64,000 bases of DNA from Streptomyces sp. TSRI0281 (GTDB lineage Bacteria; Actinomycetota; Actinomycetes; Streptomycetales; Streptomycetaceae). The position numbers and the translations under genes were made by a program. Position 1 is the first letter of the stretch. Every line of letters begins with the position of its first letter. The notes beneath the pieces are model-generated. The model ran no database searches, had not been told where the DNA came from, and saw nothing but the letters and a program-made list of their open reading frames with translations. Below are positions 19,670 to 28,891 of the stretch, in pieces. Where the stretch lies: NCBI RefSeq assembly GCF_001905125.1, contig NZ_LWLE01000037.1, positions 62,001 through 126,000 on the forward strand, in the 5' to 3' direction.

Positions 19670-20266
19670 TCAGGGTCCTGTGAGGTTGCCGTTGCCGAGG
19701 GCCCAAGCCTCGATGTCGCGGTAGTGGATCGGCCCACGGCTCCGGCCGACGTTGCTGCCGACCAGGTGCAGACGTTCGGCGGGCCATCGGCTGCCGGTGA
19801 ATCCGGTGATCCCTTCGGCGATCTCTCCCGCCGAGGACCGGTCTCCTCGGCGGGCACGGGCCAGCGTCAGATGCGGGCGCAGGGGCCGGTCCTCGAAGGC
19901 GACACCGCAGCTCCTGACCGCGGTACGCACATCGGCGGCGAGCGTGTGCAGCTCATCGAGGTCTCCCTCGATTCCGCTCCACAGCACCCGGTCGTCGAAG
20001 GTTCCGCTGCCGCGCAGTGCCAGACACGGTGAGGGGCGCTTCGCTGCGAGGCCGGCGAGAGGCGGGCGCAGGATCGGGACCGTCTCGGCCGGTAGCTCCC
20101 CGAGGAAGGCCAGGGTGATGTGCCAGTCCTCGATACGGTTCCACCGCATGTCAGGGTGCGAGTCGTAGGCGGGGCGCAGCTCCCGGGCCAATTCTTCTTT
20201 CGCGTGGTCGGGCGGGGCGAGGGCGATGAACACGCGAACGGTCGCGGGCTGAGTCTGTTCGTTCAC
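19670..20266 (-). CDS. thpR: RNA 2',3'-cyclic phosphodiesterase
   Basis: A 198-residue 2H phosphoesterase with both catalytic histidine motifs, WHITLAFLG (near residue 50) and RPHLTLARA (near 130), and the N-terminal RVFIALAPPDHAKEELA of the ThpR/LigT family. These enzymes hydrolyse 2',3'-cyclic phosphate ends of RNA to 2'-phosphate. The GTG at 20266 is the start that fits the family's usual N-terminus. No operon partner is apparent. Confidence 0.9.
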   Translation of the reverse strand: MNEQTQPATVRVFIALAPPDHAKEELARELRPAYDSHPDMRWNRIEDWHITLAFLGELPAETVPILRPPLAGLAAKRPSPCLALRGSGTFDDRVLWSGIEGDLDELHTLAADVRTAVRSCGVAFEDRPLRPHLTLARARRGDRSSAGEIAEGITGFTGSRWPAERLHLVGSNVGRSRGPIHYRDIEAWALGNGNLTGP

Positions 20267-20506
20267 ACCGCACTTCGTACCGCACCCGGGTGGCCGGTGT
20301 GCACACCGGCCACCCCAGTGACGCGGTGGAGCGCCCGCGCGTGATGCGGTTACCGACGGCCGGGTACGGCGGCGGCGGTGCGGGCGCGGGCCCCAGGCTT
20401 GCGTCACAGCGTCCCCCACCCGTGCGGACCTGCGCCCGCCACGACCGAGGCCCCTGTCCCTGCCTGAGGGCGGCGTTCGCCAGCCGCCCGCCTTCGGCGT
20501 TCCCGC

Positions 20507-21937
20507 TCAGCCCGCCACCGGTGTTCGCGCCGCGGTCCGGTCGCCATAGCGATGGGCCCATGGCAGGGCCGCCTCCAGTGCGGCCGAGACGCCGAACAGG
20601 AGATCCTCGCGGCCCCACCCGGCCGTGAGCGAAACCCCCAGCGGGAGCCCCTCGGAGCTCCAGCCCAACGGCAGACTGACGGTCGGATACCCGGTGGCGT
20701 TCGCGATGACGGTATTGCCCGTGAAGGCGGTCATCGCGGCCAGTTCCCCTGCCGGATCGTCATCGTCGCGGAGCTGGCCGATGAGCGGCGGCGGCGTGGT
20801 CACGGTCGGGGTGATCACGATGTCGGCGTCCGCGTAGTCGAGCGTCCAGACCCGCGCACGGGCCTGGACGACACCGATCGCGGCGGCCAGTTCGCCCGAG
20901 GCGCACTGCTGCGAGCGGGTCCGCAGGTGGCGGACGATCGGGCGCAGGGCCGTCTCGTCGAACGCCATGACCCGGGACCCGACCAGCGCGGTGAACATCA
21001 TCCGGAACCCCTCGGTGAACTCGGGATCCGGCGCCTGGTCCCGGGCGAACACCTGATGGCCGAGTCCGGCCAGCGTCCGGGCGGTGAGTTCCGCCGCGGC
21101 GGCGACCTCGGTGTCCACCCGGGCCCCCGAGACCGACCCCTGCGCGAGCGCCACGCGGAGCCGCGGCACGGGGGCGTCGCAGGCGTGTTCGTAACTGTCG
21201 ACGCGGGGCGGATGCACGGTGCCGACTCCCGTACGGGTGGTCAGCGCGTCGAGGAACGCGGCCGCGTCGCGTACGGTGCGGGCGAGCGGACCCTTCACGG
21301 AGAGCCCCATCGCGTCGGAGCCGGCCGGGCCCGCGGTGACGAGCCCTCGGCTGGGCTTGAGCCCGACCACACCGCAGGCGCTCGCGGGGGAACGCACGGA
21401 TCCCGCGGTGTCGCTCCCCTGCGCGAGCGGAACCAGCAGCGCGCCGACCGCGGCCGCCGCCCCGCCGCTGCTGCCGGCCGCGCTGCGGCCGAGGTCGAAC
21501 GGACTGCGCGCCGGTTCCGACACCTCGGGCTCGCTGTAGCAGGCCGCCCCGAACTCCGGAACGGTGGTCTTGCCGAGGCTGATCAGCCCGGCGTCGGTCA
21601 TGACCTCGACGATCTCGTCGTTGTGTCCGGGGACCCAGTCGCGGAAGAGCGTGGAACCCAGTGTGGTGCGTACGCCCGCCGTCGCCTCCAGATCCTTGAC
21701 GGCGGTGGGCACGCCGAACAGGCGCGGCAGCCCGGCGCGGTCGGCCGAGCGCAGTGTGCGTTCGGCCGCGGCCGCCTCCGCGCGGGCCCGGTCGGCCGAC
21801 ACGGTGGTGAAGGCGCCCACCCGGTCGCCGCTTTCGATGCGGGCCAGCAGATGGTCCACGACTTCGGTGGGGCTCGTTTCTCCGCACTCGTACGCGGTGG
21901 CCAGTTGAAGAGCCGAGAGGTCGTGCAACTCCGTCAT
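20507..21937 (-). CDS. Amidase-signature family hydrolase
   Basis: A 476-residue amidase with the Ser-cisSer-Lys triad: K81 (VPTAVKDLEAT), S156 in AAGSSGGAAAAV and the nucleophile S180 in QGSDTAGSVRSP. It hydrolyses an amide bond; in this subfamily substrates range from simple amides to ureas and the genomic setting is often catabolic. ATG 21937 is chosen because GGGAG precedes it, over an ATG four codons upstream. It is divergent from a TetR gene 47 bases away, and so is probably under its control. Confidence 0.9.
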   Translation of the reverse strand: MTELHDLSALQLATAYECGETSPTEVVDHLLARIESGDRVGAFTTVSADRARAEAAAAERTLRSADRAGLPRLFGVPTAVKDLEATAGVRTTLGSTLFRDWVPGHNDEIVEVMTDAGLISLGKTTVPEFGAACYSEPEVSEPARSPFDLGRSAAGSSGGAAAAVGALLVPLAQGSDTAGSVRSPASACGVVGLKPSRGLVTAGPAGSDAMGLSVKGPLARTVRDAAAFLDALTTRTGVGTVHPPRVDSYEHACDAPVPRLRVALAQGSVSGARVDTEVAAAAELTARTLAGLGHQVFARDQAPDPEFTEGFRMMFTALVGSRVMAFDETALRPIVRHLRTRSQQCASGELAAAIGVVQARARVWTLDYADADIVITPTVTTPPPLIGQLRDDDDPAGELAAMTAFTGNTVIANATGYPTVSLPLGWSSEGLPLGVSLTAGWGREDLLFGVSAALEAALPWAHRYGDRTAARTPVAG

Positions 21938-21948
21938 GGGCGCTCCCA

Positions 21949-21978
21949 TTGATGTTTCGTTACGCGTATCGATATGAT
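21949..21978 (+). promoter_or_regulatory. Promoter of the TetR-hydrolase operon (leaderless)
   Basis: TTGATG at 21949-21954 and TATGAT at 21973-21978 with an 18-base spacer; the expected RNA start coincides with the ATG at 21985, so the transcript should be leaderless. The dyad TATCGATA just before the -10 box (21968-21975) could be part of a repressor site. Confidence 0.6.
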
Positions 21979-21984
21979 GCGGGC

Positions 21985-22635
21985 ATGGTGGGCGAGAAGG
22001 CAAGTACTCCGAGGAACGGCCGCCCCCGGGCGGTGACGCTCGACGCGGTCCTGGATGCGGCGACCGCGATGGCCGACGACCGGGGGCTCGACGCGGTGAC
22101 CTTCCGGGCATTGGCCGAACGGCTCGGTGTGTCGCCGATGGCCATCCACCGCACGACCGGTGGCATCGAGGCGCTCCAGCACGCGCTGGTGTCCAGAATC
22201 GTCGGCGAGGTGACCCGGTCCGTGGTCTGGCCGGACGACTGGCGCGGTGTCGTCCGGCTGTTCGCGCACTCGCTCCACGACCTGCTCATGCGCCATCCCG
22301 TCGTACTGGAGGCGCACCGCCGTGCCCCCCTCGTCGGGCCCGGCGCGGACGATGCCGCGCACCGGGTCGTCGCGGCACTGCGCTCCGCGGGACTCGACGA
22401 CGAGTCCGCCGCGTACGCGTACGGCGCCCTGCACGACTTCGTCACCGGCCATGTGGCGATCCGCCTCGGCCGCGGCACCCCGGAACCGCACCGGTCCTCG
22501 CCCACGAACGGGGCCCGGTCCGTGTTCGCGGACCACCACGACTACGACCGCCGGTTCACCTGCGGGCTCGACTTCGTCATCGGCGGAATCGCCGCCGCTG
22601 CCGCCGCCCCCGTATCGCCCGAGGAACAGAGATGA
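21985..22635 (+). CDS. TetR/AcrR-family regulator
   Basis: A 216-residue TetR protein with HTH VLDAATAMADDRGLDAVTFR / ALAERLGVSPMAIHRTTGG and a TetR_C-like effector domain (MRHPVVLEAHRRAPLVGPGA). It is translated from a probable leaderless message, overlaps the downstream hydrolase gene by ATGA, and is divergent from the amidase. Regulation of both enzyme genes by release on a small-molecule ligand is inferred. Confidence 0.9.
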   Translation: MVGEKASTPRNGRPRAVTLDAVLDAATAMADDRGLDAVTFRALAERLGVSPMAIHRTTGGIEALQHALVSRIVGEVTRSVVWPDDWRGVVRLFAHSLHDLLMRHPVVLEAHRRAPLVGPGADDAAHRVVAALRSAGLDDESAAYAYGALHDFVTGHVAIRLGRGTPEPHRSSPTNGARSVFADHHDYDRRFTCGLDFVIGGIAAAAAAPVSPEEQR

Positions 22636-23504
22636 CCCCCTCCTTGCAGGACCTGCCCGAGACGGTCCACCTGACGGCCCCCGGCGGGCGCCGTATCGCC
22701 TACTGCTCGTACGGGGACCCCGCCGCCCCGCCCGTGATCGTGCTCCACGGCACCCCGGGCAGCCGTTTCGAGGGGATCGCACTGCGGCGGGCGGCCACGG
22801 ACGCGGGCCTTCACCTGGTCTGCCCGGACCGCCCCGGATACGGCGAGACCGACCCCGTCCCCGGCCGGGGCTTCCACCGCTGGAACGACGACTTCGTGGC
22901 CCTGCTCGACCACCTCGGCCACAAACGGGCACCGCTCGTGGCGATCTCGGGCGGCGGCGGATACGCCCTGGCCGCCGCCCAGGCGCACCCCGAGCGGGTG
23001 TCGAAGCTGATCCTCGCGTGCGCCGCCGTCCCCGGAGCACCCCGTCAGGCGTACGCACGCCGGATCCCGATCGTGAAGTGGCTGAACCGGCTGGTGCGCT
23101 GGGCCCCCTTGATCGCCCGGCCGATGCTCGCGGGGACGGGAATCTTCAAGCGCACGAGAAGCAGCGGGACGCACCTCTCCGCCTGGCCACTCGCCGACCA
23201 ACTGATCATGAAGGAAGCGGAGTTCCGGAAGTTCTCGGAACTGGACACCACCGAGGGACGACGCCAGGGCATGGACGCGGCCATGGCCGATCTCGCCGGA
23301 TACGCCCGACCCCTGCCGGAGCCGCTGGGAGCGATCCGGGTGCCGACCGTGTTCATCCACGGCGAGAAGGACGGCAACGTCCCCATCGACGTGGCGCGTT
23401 GGGCGCACGCGCAGATCGACGGCGCCGAGCTTCGCCCGATCCCCGACGGCGGGCACCTCTTCCTCCTCATGGACGCGGATCCGCTCCTGCGGGAACTCGC
23501 CTGA
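22632..23504 (+). CDS. Alpha/beta-fold hydrolase
   Basis: A 290-residue alpha/beta hydrolase: oxyanion-hole segment VLHGTPGSR, nucleophile elbow AISGGGGYAL with S106 (alanine replaces the first glycine of GxSxG), acid HGEKDGNVP and histidine DGGHLFL. It overlaps the TetR gene's stop by four bases and should be co-expressed with it. Substrate unknown; an ester or lactone connected with the amidase reaction is possible. Confidence 0.87.
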   Translation: MTPSLQDLPETVHLTAPGGRRIAYCSYGDPAAPPVIVLHGTPGSRFEGIALRRAATDAGLHLVCPDRPGYGETDPVPGRGFHRWNDDFVALLDHLGHKRAPLVAISGGGGYALAAAQAHPERVSKLILACAAVPGAPRQAYARRIPIVKWLNRLVRWAPLIARPMLAGTGIFKRTRSSGTHLSAWPLADQLIMKEAEFRKFSELDTTEGRRQGMDAAMADLAGYARPLPEPLGAIRVPTVFIHGEKDGNVPIDVARWAHAQIDGAELRPIPDGGHLFLLMDADPLLRELA

Positions 23505-23642
23505 GCGGTACGCACGACCGTGTGCTTCCGCCGCTGCCCGACCGTTCAGCCGCACGGCAGCGCGATGAACAGCCCCGCACACTTCGGGGCGGCGGCGGAA
23601 GGGATTGGCCCTGACCCCGCGTCAAGGTTGGAGCCTTGCCGC

Positions 23643-23796
23643 ATGACGGACAACAGCACTTCCTCGGATCGGCCCACTCCGCCGATCGGAGGGTTCCAGG
23701 AGATCGACGGCCGCCGCGTTTTCGTCCATCGGTCGGGCAGCGGCGGACCGGCCGTCGTGTTCCTGCCGGGCGGCGCCGCCGTGTCGAGCCGCGGCT
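23643..23796 (+). pseudogene. Alpha/beta hydrolase N-terminal fragment
   Basis: MTDNSTSSDRPTPPI, then FQEIDGRRVFVHRSG, then PAVVFLPGGAAV corresponds to the first 48 residues of an alpha/beta hydrolase up to the oxyanion-hole strand. Homology ends abruptly and a 14-base tandem repeat follows. The rest of the gene is absent: the sequence beyond the repeat belongs to a convergent methyltransferase. A deletion mediated by the repeat is the simplest reading. Confidence 0.65.
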
Positions 23797-23798
23797 CC

Positions 23799-23864
23799 CG
23801 GAACGGGGAGCCCGGAACGGGGAGCCCGGAACGGGGAGCCCGGAACGGGGAGCCCGGAACGGGG
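23799..23864. repeat. 14-base tandem repeat, 4.7 copies
   Basis: Unit CGGAACGGGGAGCC repeated exactly four times plus ten bases. It begins where a hydrolase fragment ends and stops at the base before the stop codon of the convergent methyltransferase gene. Confidence 0.95.
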
Positions 23865-24608
23865 CTATCGCGCGGGTGGGATTCGGTAGACGGAGACATG
23901 GGAACGCGACTCGGCGGTGAACTCGGTGCCCTCCCAGTCCGCGTGCCTGGTCTCCAGCTCGAACCCGGCCAGCTGGGCCATGAGGTCGAGTTCGGCCGGC
24001 CAGATGTAGCGGTGGGGGCTGCGGAACAGTGTGGCCCGCGTGGTCTCGTCGAAGCGGAAGTGGTGCGATACGACGTGCTGGCGCAGGACGTCATAGGTGT
24101 CCAAACCGATGTAGTCCGGTGCGGACTGCCAGACAGTGGCCGTCTCGCCCGGTGGGAGCTTGCGCAGCTCGGGCACCCAGAGCTCGACCACGAATCGCCC
24201 ACCGGGCGCGAGGTGGCGGGCGGCGTTGCGGAAACACTCGACCTGCTCGGCCTGGGTGAGCAGGTTGGAGATCGTGTTGTAGACGAGGTAGACCAGTGCG
24301 TACTTCCCGGGCACGACCGTGGTCGCCATGTCACCGATGACGACGGGGATCGTCGCTTCGTCCGCCTTGGTACGCAGTCGCTCCACCATCGGCCGTGACA
24401 ACTCGACGCCGGTGACCGGCACTCCTCGCCCGGCGAGCGGGACCGCGACCCGACCGGTCCCGATGGCGAACTCAAGCGCCGCTCCCTCCCCCGCGAAATG
24501 GGCGAGGCGGTCCACGGCCGGGCCCAGGACCTCGGGCGCGAACATGCCGGATCCTGGCGTGTCGTAGCGAAGGGCGGTATCGGCGTCCCAGATCTTCTCC
24601 TGCTGCAT
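23865..24608 (-). CDS. Class I SAM-dependent methyltransferase
   Basis: A 247-residue methyltransferase: motif I LEFAIGTGRVAVPLAGRG (E-x-G-x-G-x-G form, first glycine replaced by alanine), VTGVELSRPMVERL with the acidic ribose ligand, and VVIGDMATTVVPGKYALVY. The C-terminal beta segment (ADLDLMAQLAGFELE type) is of the Methyltransf_25/11 sort. The stop (TAG) is followed directly by the tandem repeat, so the very C-terminus may be a recent product of that rearrangement. Substrate unknown. Confidence 0.87.
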   Translation of the reverse strand: MQQEKIWDADTALRYDTPGSGMFAPEVLGPAVDRLAHFAGEGAALEFAIGTGRVAVPLAGRGVPVTGVELSRPMVERLRTKADEATIPVVIGDMATTVVPGKYALVYLVYNTISNLLTQAEQVECFRNAARHLAPGGRFVVELWVPELRKLPPGETATVWQSAPDYIGLDTYDVLRQHVVSHHFRFDETTRATLFRSPHRYIWPAELDLMAQLAGFELETRHADWEGTEFTAESRSHVSVYRIPPAR

Positions 24609-24745
24609 GCCGGCAACGCTGGACGCCGGCCCGAGCGCTGTCCAGCGATTATTCGGCCCGCTCTGCCGGGCTCCCGCCTGTCGGGCAGGGCGCCGGGCAG
24701 GTGTTCCCCACCGGGAAACGTGTCGGCCGGTCGTACAGTCGACAC

Positions 24746-26254
24746 ATGCCCGAGCTGAGCCACCGTCGGAAAATGCTCGTGCTGGCGATCTGCTGCATGA
24801 GCCTCCTCATCGTCAGCCTCGACAACACCATCCTCAATGTCGCCCTGCCTTCCGTGCAGCGCGAACTGCACGCGTCCGTATCCGGGCTGCAGTGGACGAT
24901 CGACGCCTACACGCTCGTCCTCGCCGCCCTGTTGATGCTCTCGGGATCGACGGCCGACCGGATCGGCCGCCGCCGGGTTTTCAAGACCGGTCTCGTCCTG
25001 TTCACGCTCGGCTCGGCGCTCTGCTCCGTCGCGCCGAACCTCGAATCGCTCGTCGCCTTCAGGATGGTGCAGGCCGTCGGCGGTTCGATGCTCAATCCCG
25101 TCGCGATGTCGATCATCACCAACACCTTCACCGGGCCCCGTGAGCGCGCCCGCGCCATCGGCGTCTGGGGCGGCGTCGTGGGAATCTCGATGGCGGCGGG
25201 CCCCCTGATCGGCGGACTGCTGGTGGACTCCGTCGGCTGGCGGTCGATCTTCTGGATCAATCTGCCGATCGGAGCCGCAGCCCTGCTGCTGACCTGGCGG
25301 TACGTTCCCGAATCCCGCGCCCCCAAGCCCCGCCGGCCCGACCCCGTCGGTCAACTGCTGGTCATCGGGGCGCTGGGCGCGCTGACCTACGCGATCATCG
25401 AGGCGCCCTCGGCCGGCTTGACCTCACCGATGATCCTGTCCTTCGCCGCCGTGTCGGTCCTGTCTCTGACGGGACTCGTCCTGTACGAGCCGAGGCGTGC
25501 CGAGCCACTGATCGACCTGCGGTTCTTTCGCAGTGCGCCGTTCAGCGGGGCGACCGTCATCGCGGTGTGCGCCTTCGCGGCGCTGGGCGGATTCCTCTTC
25601 CTGAACACGCTCTACCTCCAGAACGTACGCGGTCTGTCCGCGCTGCACGCCGGGCTGTACATGCTCCCGATGGCTGCCATGACCTTCGTCTGTGCCCCGC
25701 TCTCGGGCCGGCTGGTCGGCAACCGCGGCCCGCGCCTCCCGCTGTTGATCGCCGGGACCGCGATGACGGCGAGTGGCGTCCTCTTCGCCGCGTTCGACGC
25801 GGAGCGGACGACGGCGCTGATGTTCACCGGGTACGTGCTGTTCGGCCTGGGCTTCGGCATGGTCAACGCCCCCATCACCAACACCGCTGTCTCCGGTATG
25901 CCCCGCTCCCAGGCGGGCGTGGCAGCGGCCGTCGCGTCCACCAGTCGCCAGATCGGCCAGACGCTGGGCGTCGCGGTGATCGGCGCGGTGCTGGCGGGTG
26001 GAGTCGTGGGCGCGGTGGGCACGGCCTCGTACCGTACGGGGTTCATCGACGCGAGCCGTCCGGCCTGGTGGATCATCACTGCCTGCGGTGCGTGCGTCCT
26101 GTTGGTGGGCGCGCTGACCAGCGGCTCCTGGGCGGGGCGCACGGCACGCCGTACGGCGGAACTCCTGGAGCCCGCGAAGACGGCCGCTCGGGCCTCGGCC
26201 GACACCAGCACCGGCGGCGGCACCGGCACCAGCACCGGGGCTGACAGCAGGTAG
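24746..26254 (+). CDS. MFS drug efflux transporter, DHA2 (EmrB/QacA) type
   Basis: A 502-residue, 14-segment permease with motif LDNTILNVALPSVQREL in the first segment, motif A GSTADRIGRRRVFKTG and motif C GPLIGGLLVDSVGWR. Such pumps expel drugs with proton antiport. TACAGT at 24734-24739 lies 7 bases before the ATG, so the message may be leaderless. The tail of about 40 residues is a low-complexity T/G/S stretch. No specific regulator is adjacent; the divergent methyltransferase shares its upstream region. Confidence 0.9.
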   Translation: MPELSHRRKMLVLAICCMSLLIVSLDNTILNVALPSVQRELHASVSGLQWTIDAYTLVLAALLMLSGSTADRIGRRRVFKTGLVLFTLGSALCSVAPNLESLVAFRMVQAVGGSMLNPVAMSIITNTFTGPRERARAIGVWGGVVGISMAAGPLIGGLLVDSVGWRSIFWINLPIGAAALLLTWRYVPESRAPKPRRPDPVGQLLVIGALGALTYAIIEAPSAGLTSPMILSFAAVSVLSLTGLVLYEPRRAEPLIDLRFFRSAPFSGATVIAVCAFAALGGFLFLNTLYLQNVRGLSALHAGLYMLPMAAMTFVCAPLSGRLVGNRGPRLPLLIAGTAMTASGVLFAAFDAERTTALMFTGYVLFGLGFGMVNAPITNTAVSGMPRSQAGVAAAVASTSRQIGQTLGVAVIGAVLAGGVVGAVGTASYRTGFIDASRPAWWIITACGACVLLVGALTSGSWAGRTARRTAELLEPAKTAARASADTSTGGGTGTSTGADSR

Positions 26255-26506
26255 TCGTCCCGGTGGAGGCGGACGGCTCCTGGCTGAGCACCGGCCGCTT
26301 CGCGCGGCGGTGATGTGGAAGCCGTGGCGTGCGGCCCACGCCCCCGGTCAGAGCCCGTTCCGACCGCACAGGCACCGTGGGTGCGCTCCGCCTGCGGTCC
26401 TCCCGGAGGTGGCCGCCGTCGGTCCGTCTCTACCTCCGGTTAGAGGCGGCAATCCCCCTTCGGCCGGAGGCACGCCGGGTGTCGGCCACCGTAGCCTCGT
26501 CACATC

Positions 26507-28891
26507 ATGCAACGAACCGACGACCGGCTCCTACCGGTTCTTCTGCTCGCCGCCCAGGCCGCTGTATGGCCCGGTGCGGCACTGCTGCGCGGCGTCGAGC
26601 CATCCGCCGCCCAGCTCCTCGCGGCCGCTCTGACGGGTGGTCTGGTGACCATCGCGCTGGCCGCCCGGCGGGCTCGCCCTGTGCTCGCCCTCCTGGTGGT
26701 CGTCACGGCCTGCGCACTCGGCGCGGGTCCGCTGCCCGTCGGCGCCGTGGCGGTTCTGGGCACCGGCGGCGTGGCCCTCGCCCTCCTCTCCGTGGCCGTC
26801 GAGCGGGACACCACGACCGCGCTGCTGTGTGTGGTGACGCTTGAGGTCTGGCAGGCGCTGCACGGCATCACCCTGCACGGGCTCGGTCAGCGCGACGGCC
26901 TCGATCTCCTGCTCACCACCCTGCTCTACGCGGCCGCTTGCGGCACCGGACTGCACCTGCGCCGAGTGCGCGCCGCGCGTGACACCGCCGAGCGGCGCAT
27001 GCGCCGGGCGGAGTCGGAGCGCGACCGGCTCCCGGCGACCGAACGGCAGCGCATGGAACGGGAGCTGCACGATGTCAGCGCCCATCACCTGACGGCCGTC
27101 GTGGTCACCTGCGAAGCGGCCCTCGGGCTGCGCGAGCGCCGCCCCGAGCTGGCCCAGGAGGCGCTGGTGTTCGCCGCCGACACCGGCCGCGAGGTGGGAC
27201 AGGCGCTGAGCGCCGTCCGTTCCCCACAGCCCACGGCGGAAGACGGCCCGGCCCCCCGGGAGCGCCTGAACGCGCTGGTGAACGGCTTTCGAAGCCTCGG
27301 GCAGCCCGTGACGGGCGACATCCGTGGCCTGCCCGGCGGTTCCGCCGACGAGGTGGTGTACGCGATCGTCCGCGAAGCCCTCACCAACGCGGTACGTCAT
27401 GCCTTCGGCGCCCCGACCACTGTGCGCTGCACCCACGACGACTACCGCACGGAGGTCATCGTGCGGAACGGGCCCGTGGACCCGCCCGCCGGTGCTGCGG
27501 CGCCCGGCGCCGGCCTGGGCGGCGGGCGCGGCCAGACCTTCCTGCGGGGGCGGGCGCGCGAGGCGGGCGGCACGCTCAGCAGCGGTCCGACGGCGGACGG
27601 CGGGTGGGAAGTGCGCGCGCTGCTGCCGGGACGGGTCGCGGGGCCGCCGCGGTCGGCCGTGCCGAGGACGTACCGGGTCGCGCAGTTCGCCGCGGCCGTG
27701 GGGCTGTGCCTGCAACCGCTGCTGCCGGTACTGGTCGTACGGGCGGACGAGGCGTCCAGCGGGTCGGGCATCTCACCCGGAGTGCTGTTCGCGTTGCTGG
27801 CCACGGCGCAGGCGGTGTCGCTGCTGTGGCTGCGGCGGACGCCACGAACCGTGCTGGTCGCCCTGGCCGTGCTGGCCGCTCTCTGGCCGGCCGCGATGGC
27901 CGCGAGTGGATATGCGGGGCCCGTCGTCCTGCCGCCCCTGATGAGCATGATCGCCACCTGTACGGCGCTCGTCGTGCTCGCGTCCCGCGCTCCGTCCGAT
28001 GCCGACACCGCGGCACCGGCCCGGCCGGCCGCGCCCGTGGCGCTCGCCGTCGTGCACGCGGCGGCCGCGACCGTCGCCGTACTCCTCACCGGCCGTGGCG
28101 CGGGTGCGGTGGCGGTGGCCGGGCTCGCGAGCGCCGGAGCGGGCCTGGCGGCCGGTGCCGCCTGGTGGGCGGGCGTTCGGTACGGGCGCCGCGAGCGGGC
28201 CGTCAGGAACGCGGACGACGACCGCCTCGCCACCTGGACCGGGGAGGCGGTGCGGGACGCGTGGGCCGAACGCCGCCGCATCACCGCCGGGCTGGAGACG
28301 ACCGTGCTCGCGCGCACCGCCGACGTGGTCGACGCGGCCGAGGCGGGCCGGCTCGCGGAGACGGCGAACCGGGCCCGTGACGCGCTGGCCGCCATGCGCG
28401 CCCTGCTCGACTCGGTTCGTGAGGGCGCGCCATCGGCCGAACTCCGGCCGCAGCCCACACTTGAGGCGCTCGATCTGCTCGCCCAGCAGTGTCGGGCCAG
28501 TGGCCGCGAGGTCGAGGTACGGCGTACCGCCAGGGTTCCGCAGCGGCTGCCGGCCGCGGTGGACCTCGCCGCCTACCGCGCCGCGGAGACCCTCCTGGCG
28601 GCCGGTGGCGACGGCCCCACCTCGCTCGTGCTCGACGCGGCGGACGGCGTCCTGAGCATCACCGCCACCGGTGCCCCGCACGCGACCCGCCCGGCCGTAC
28701 GGGAGCGGCTGGCGGCGCACGCGGCCGCCCTCGGCGGCAGCCTGTCCACCTCGCAGCCGGACACCGCACTCCTGCGCCTGCCGCTGGGGCCCATGACCAG
28801 GACTCCCGACCGCATCAATGAGACCTCGGATACCGGGGCACCCGCCCCGGAACGGGGAGACGAGGAGGGACCCCGATGCCCGTCACGGTGA
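26507..28891 (+). CDS. Sensor histidine kinase with two fused kinase modules
   Basis: A 794-residue membrane kinase of the NarL-type (HisKA_3) class that is twice the usual length. Module 1 (1-380): four or five hydrophobic segments, H-box RMERELHDVSAHHL with H188, N-box EALTNAVRHAF (N294), G-box replaced by G-rich LGGGRGQTF. Module 2 (388-775): again four to five segments, then ERRRITAGLETTVLARTADV in place of an H-box, with no phospho-acceptor histidine, and an ATPase-like end lacking the N-box. So an active and a dead kinase are fused, probably by tandem duplication. The 3' end overlaps the response regulator start by 16 bases. Confidence 0.88.
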   Translation: MQRTDDRLLPVLLLAAQAAVWPGAALLRGVEPSAAQLLAAALTGGLVTIALAARRARPVLALLVVVTACALGAGPLPVGAVAVLGTGGVALALLSVAVERDTTTALLCVVTLEVWQALHGITLHGLGQRDGLDLLLTTLLYAAACGTGLHLRRVRAARDTAERRMRRAESERDRLPATERQRMERELHDVSAHHLTAVVVTCEAALGLRERRPELAQEALVFAADTGREVGQALSAVRSPQPTAEDGPAPRERLNALVNGFRSLGQPVTGDIRGLPGGSADEVVYAIVREALTNAVRHAFGAPTTVRCTHDDYRTEVIVRNGPVDPPAGAAAPGAGLGGGRGQTFLRGRAREAGGTLSSGPTADGGWEVRALLPGRVAGPPRSAVPRTYRVAQFAAAVGLCLQPLLPVLVVRADEASSGSGISPGVLFALLATAQAVSLLWLRRTPRTVLVALAVLAALWPAAMAASGYAGPVVLPPLMSMIATCTALVVLASRAPSDADTAAPARPAAPVALAVVHAAAATVAVLLTGRGAGAVAVAGLASAGAGLAAGAAWWAGVRYGRRERAVRNADDDRLATWTGEAVRDAWAERRRITAGLETTVLARTADVVDAAEAGRLAETANRARDALAAMRALLDSVREGAPSAELRPQPTLEALDLLAQQCRASGREVEVRRTARVPQRLPAAVDLAAYRAAETLLAAGGDGPTSLVLDAADGVLSITATGAPHATRPAVRERLAAHAAALGGSLSTSQPDTALLRLPLGPMTRTPDRINETSDTGAPAPERGDEEGPRCPSR

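Noticed and set aside
23799..23864. CRISPR-like array
   Set aside because: Units of 14 bases are directly adjacent with no spacers; it is a simple tandem repeat. No CRISPR array or cas gene was seen in the window.
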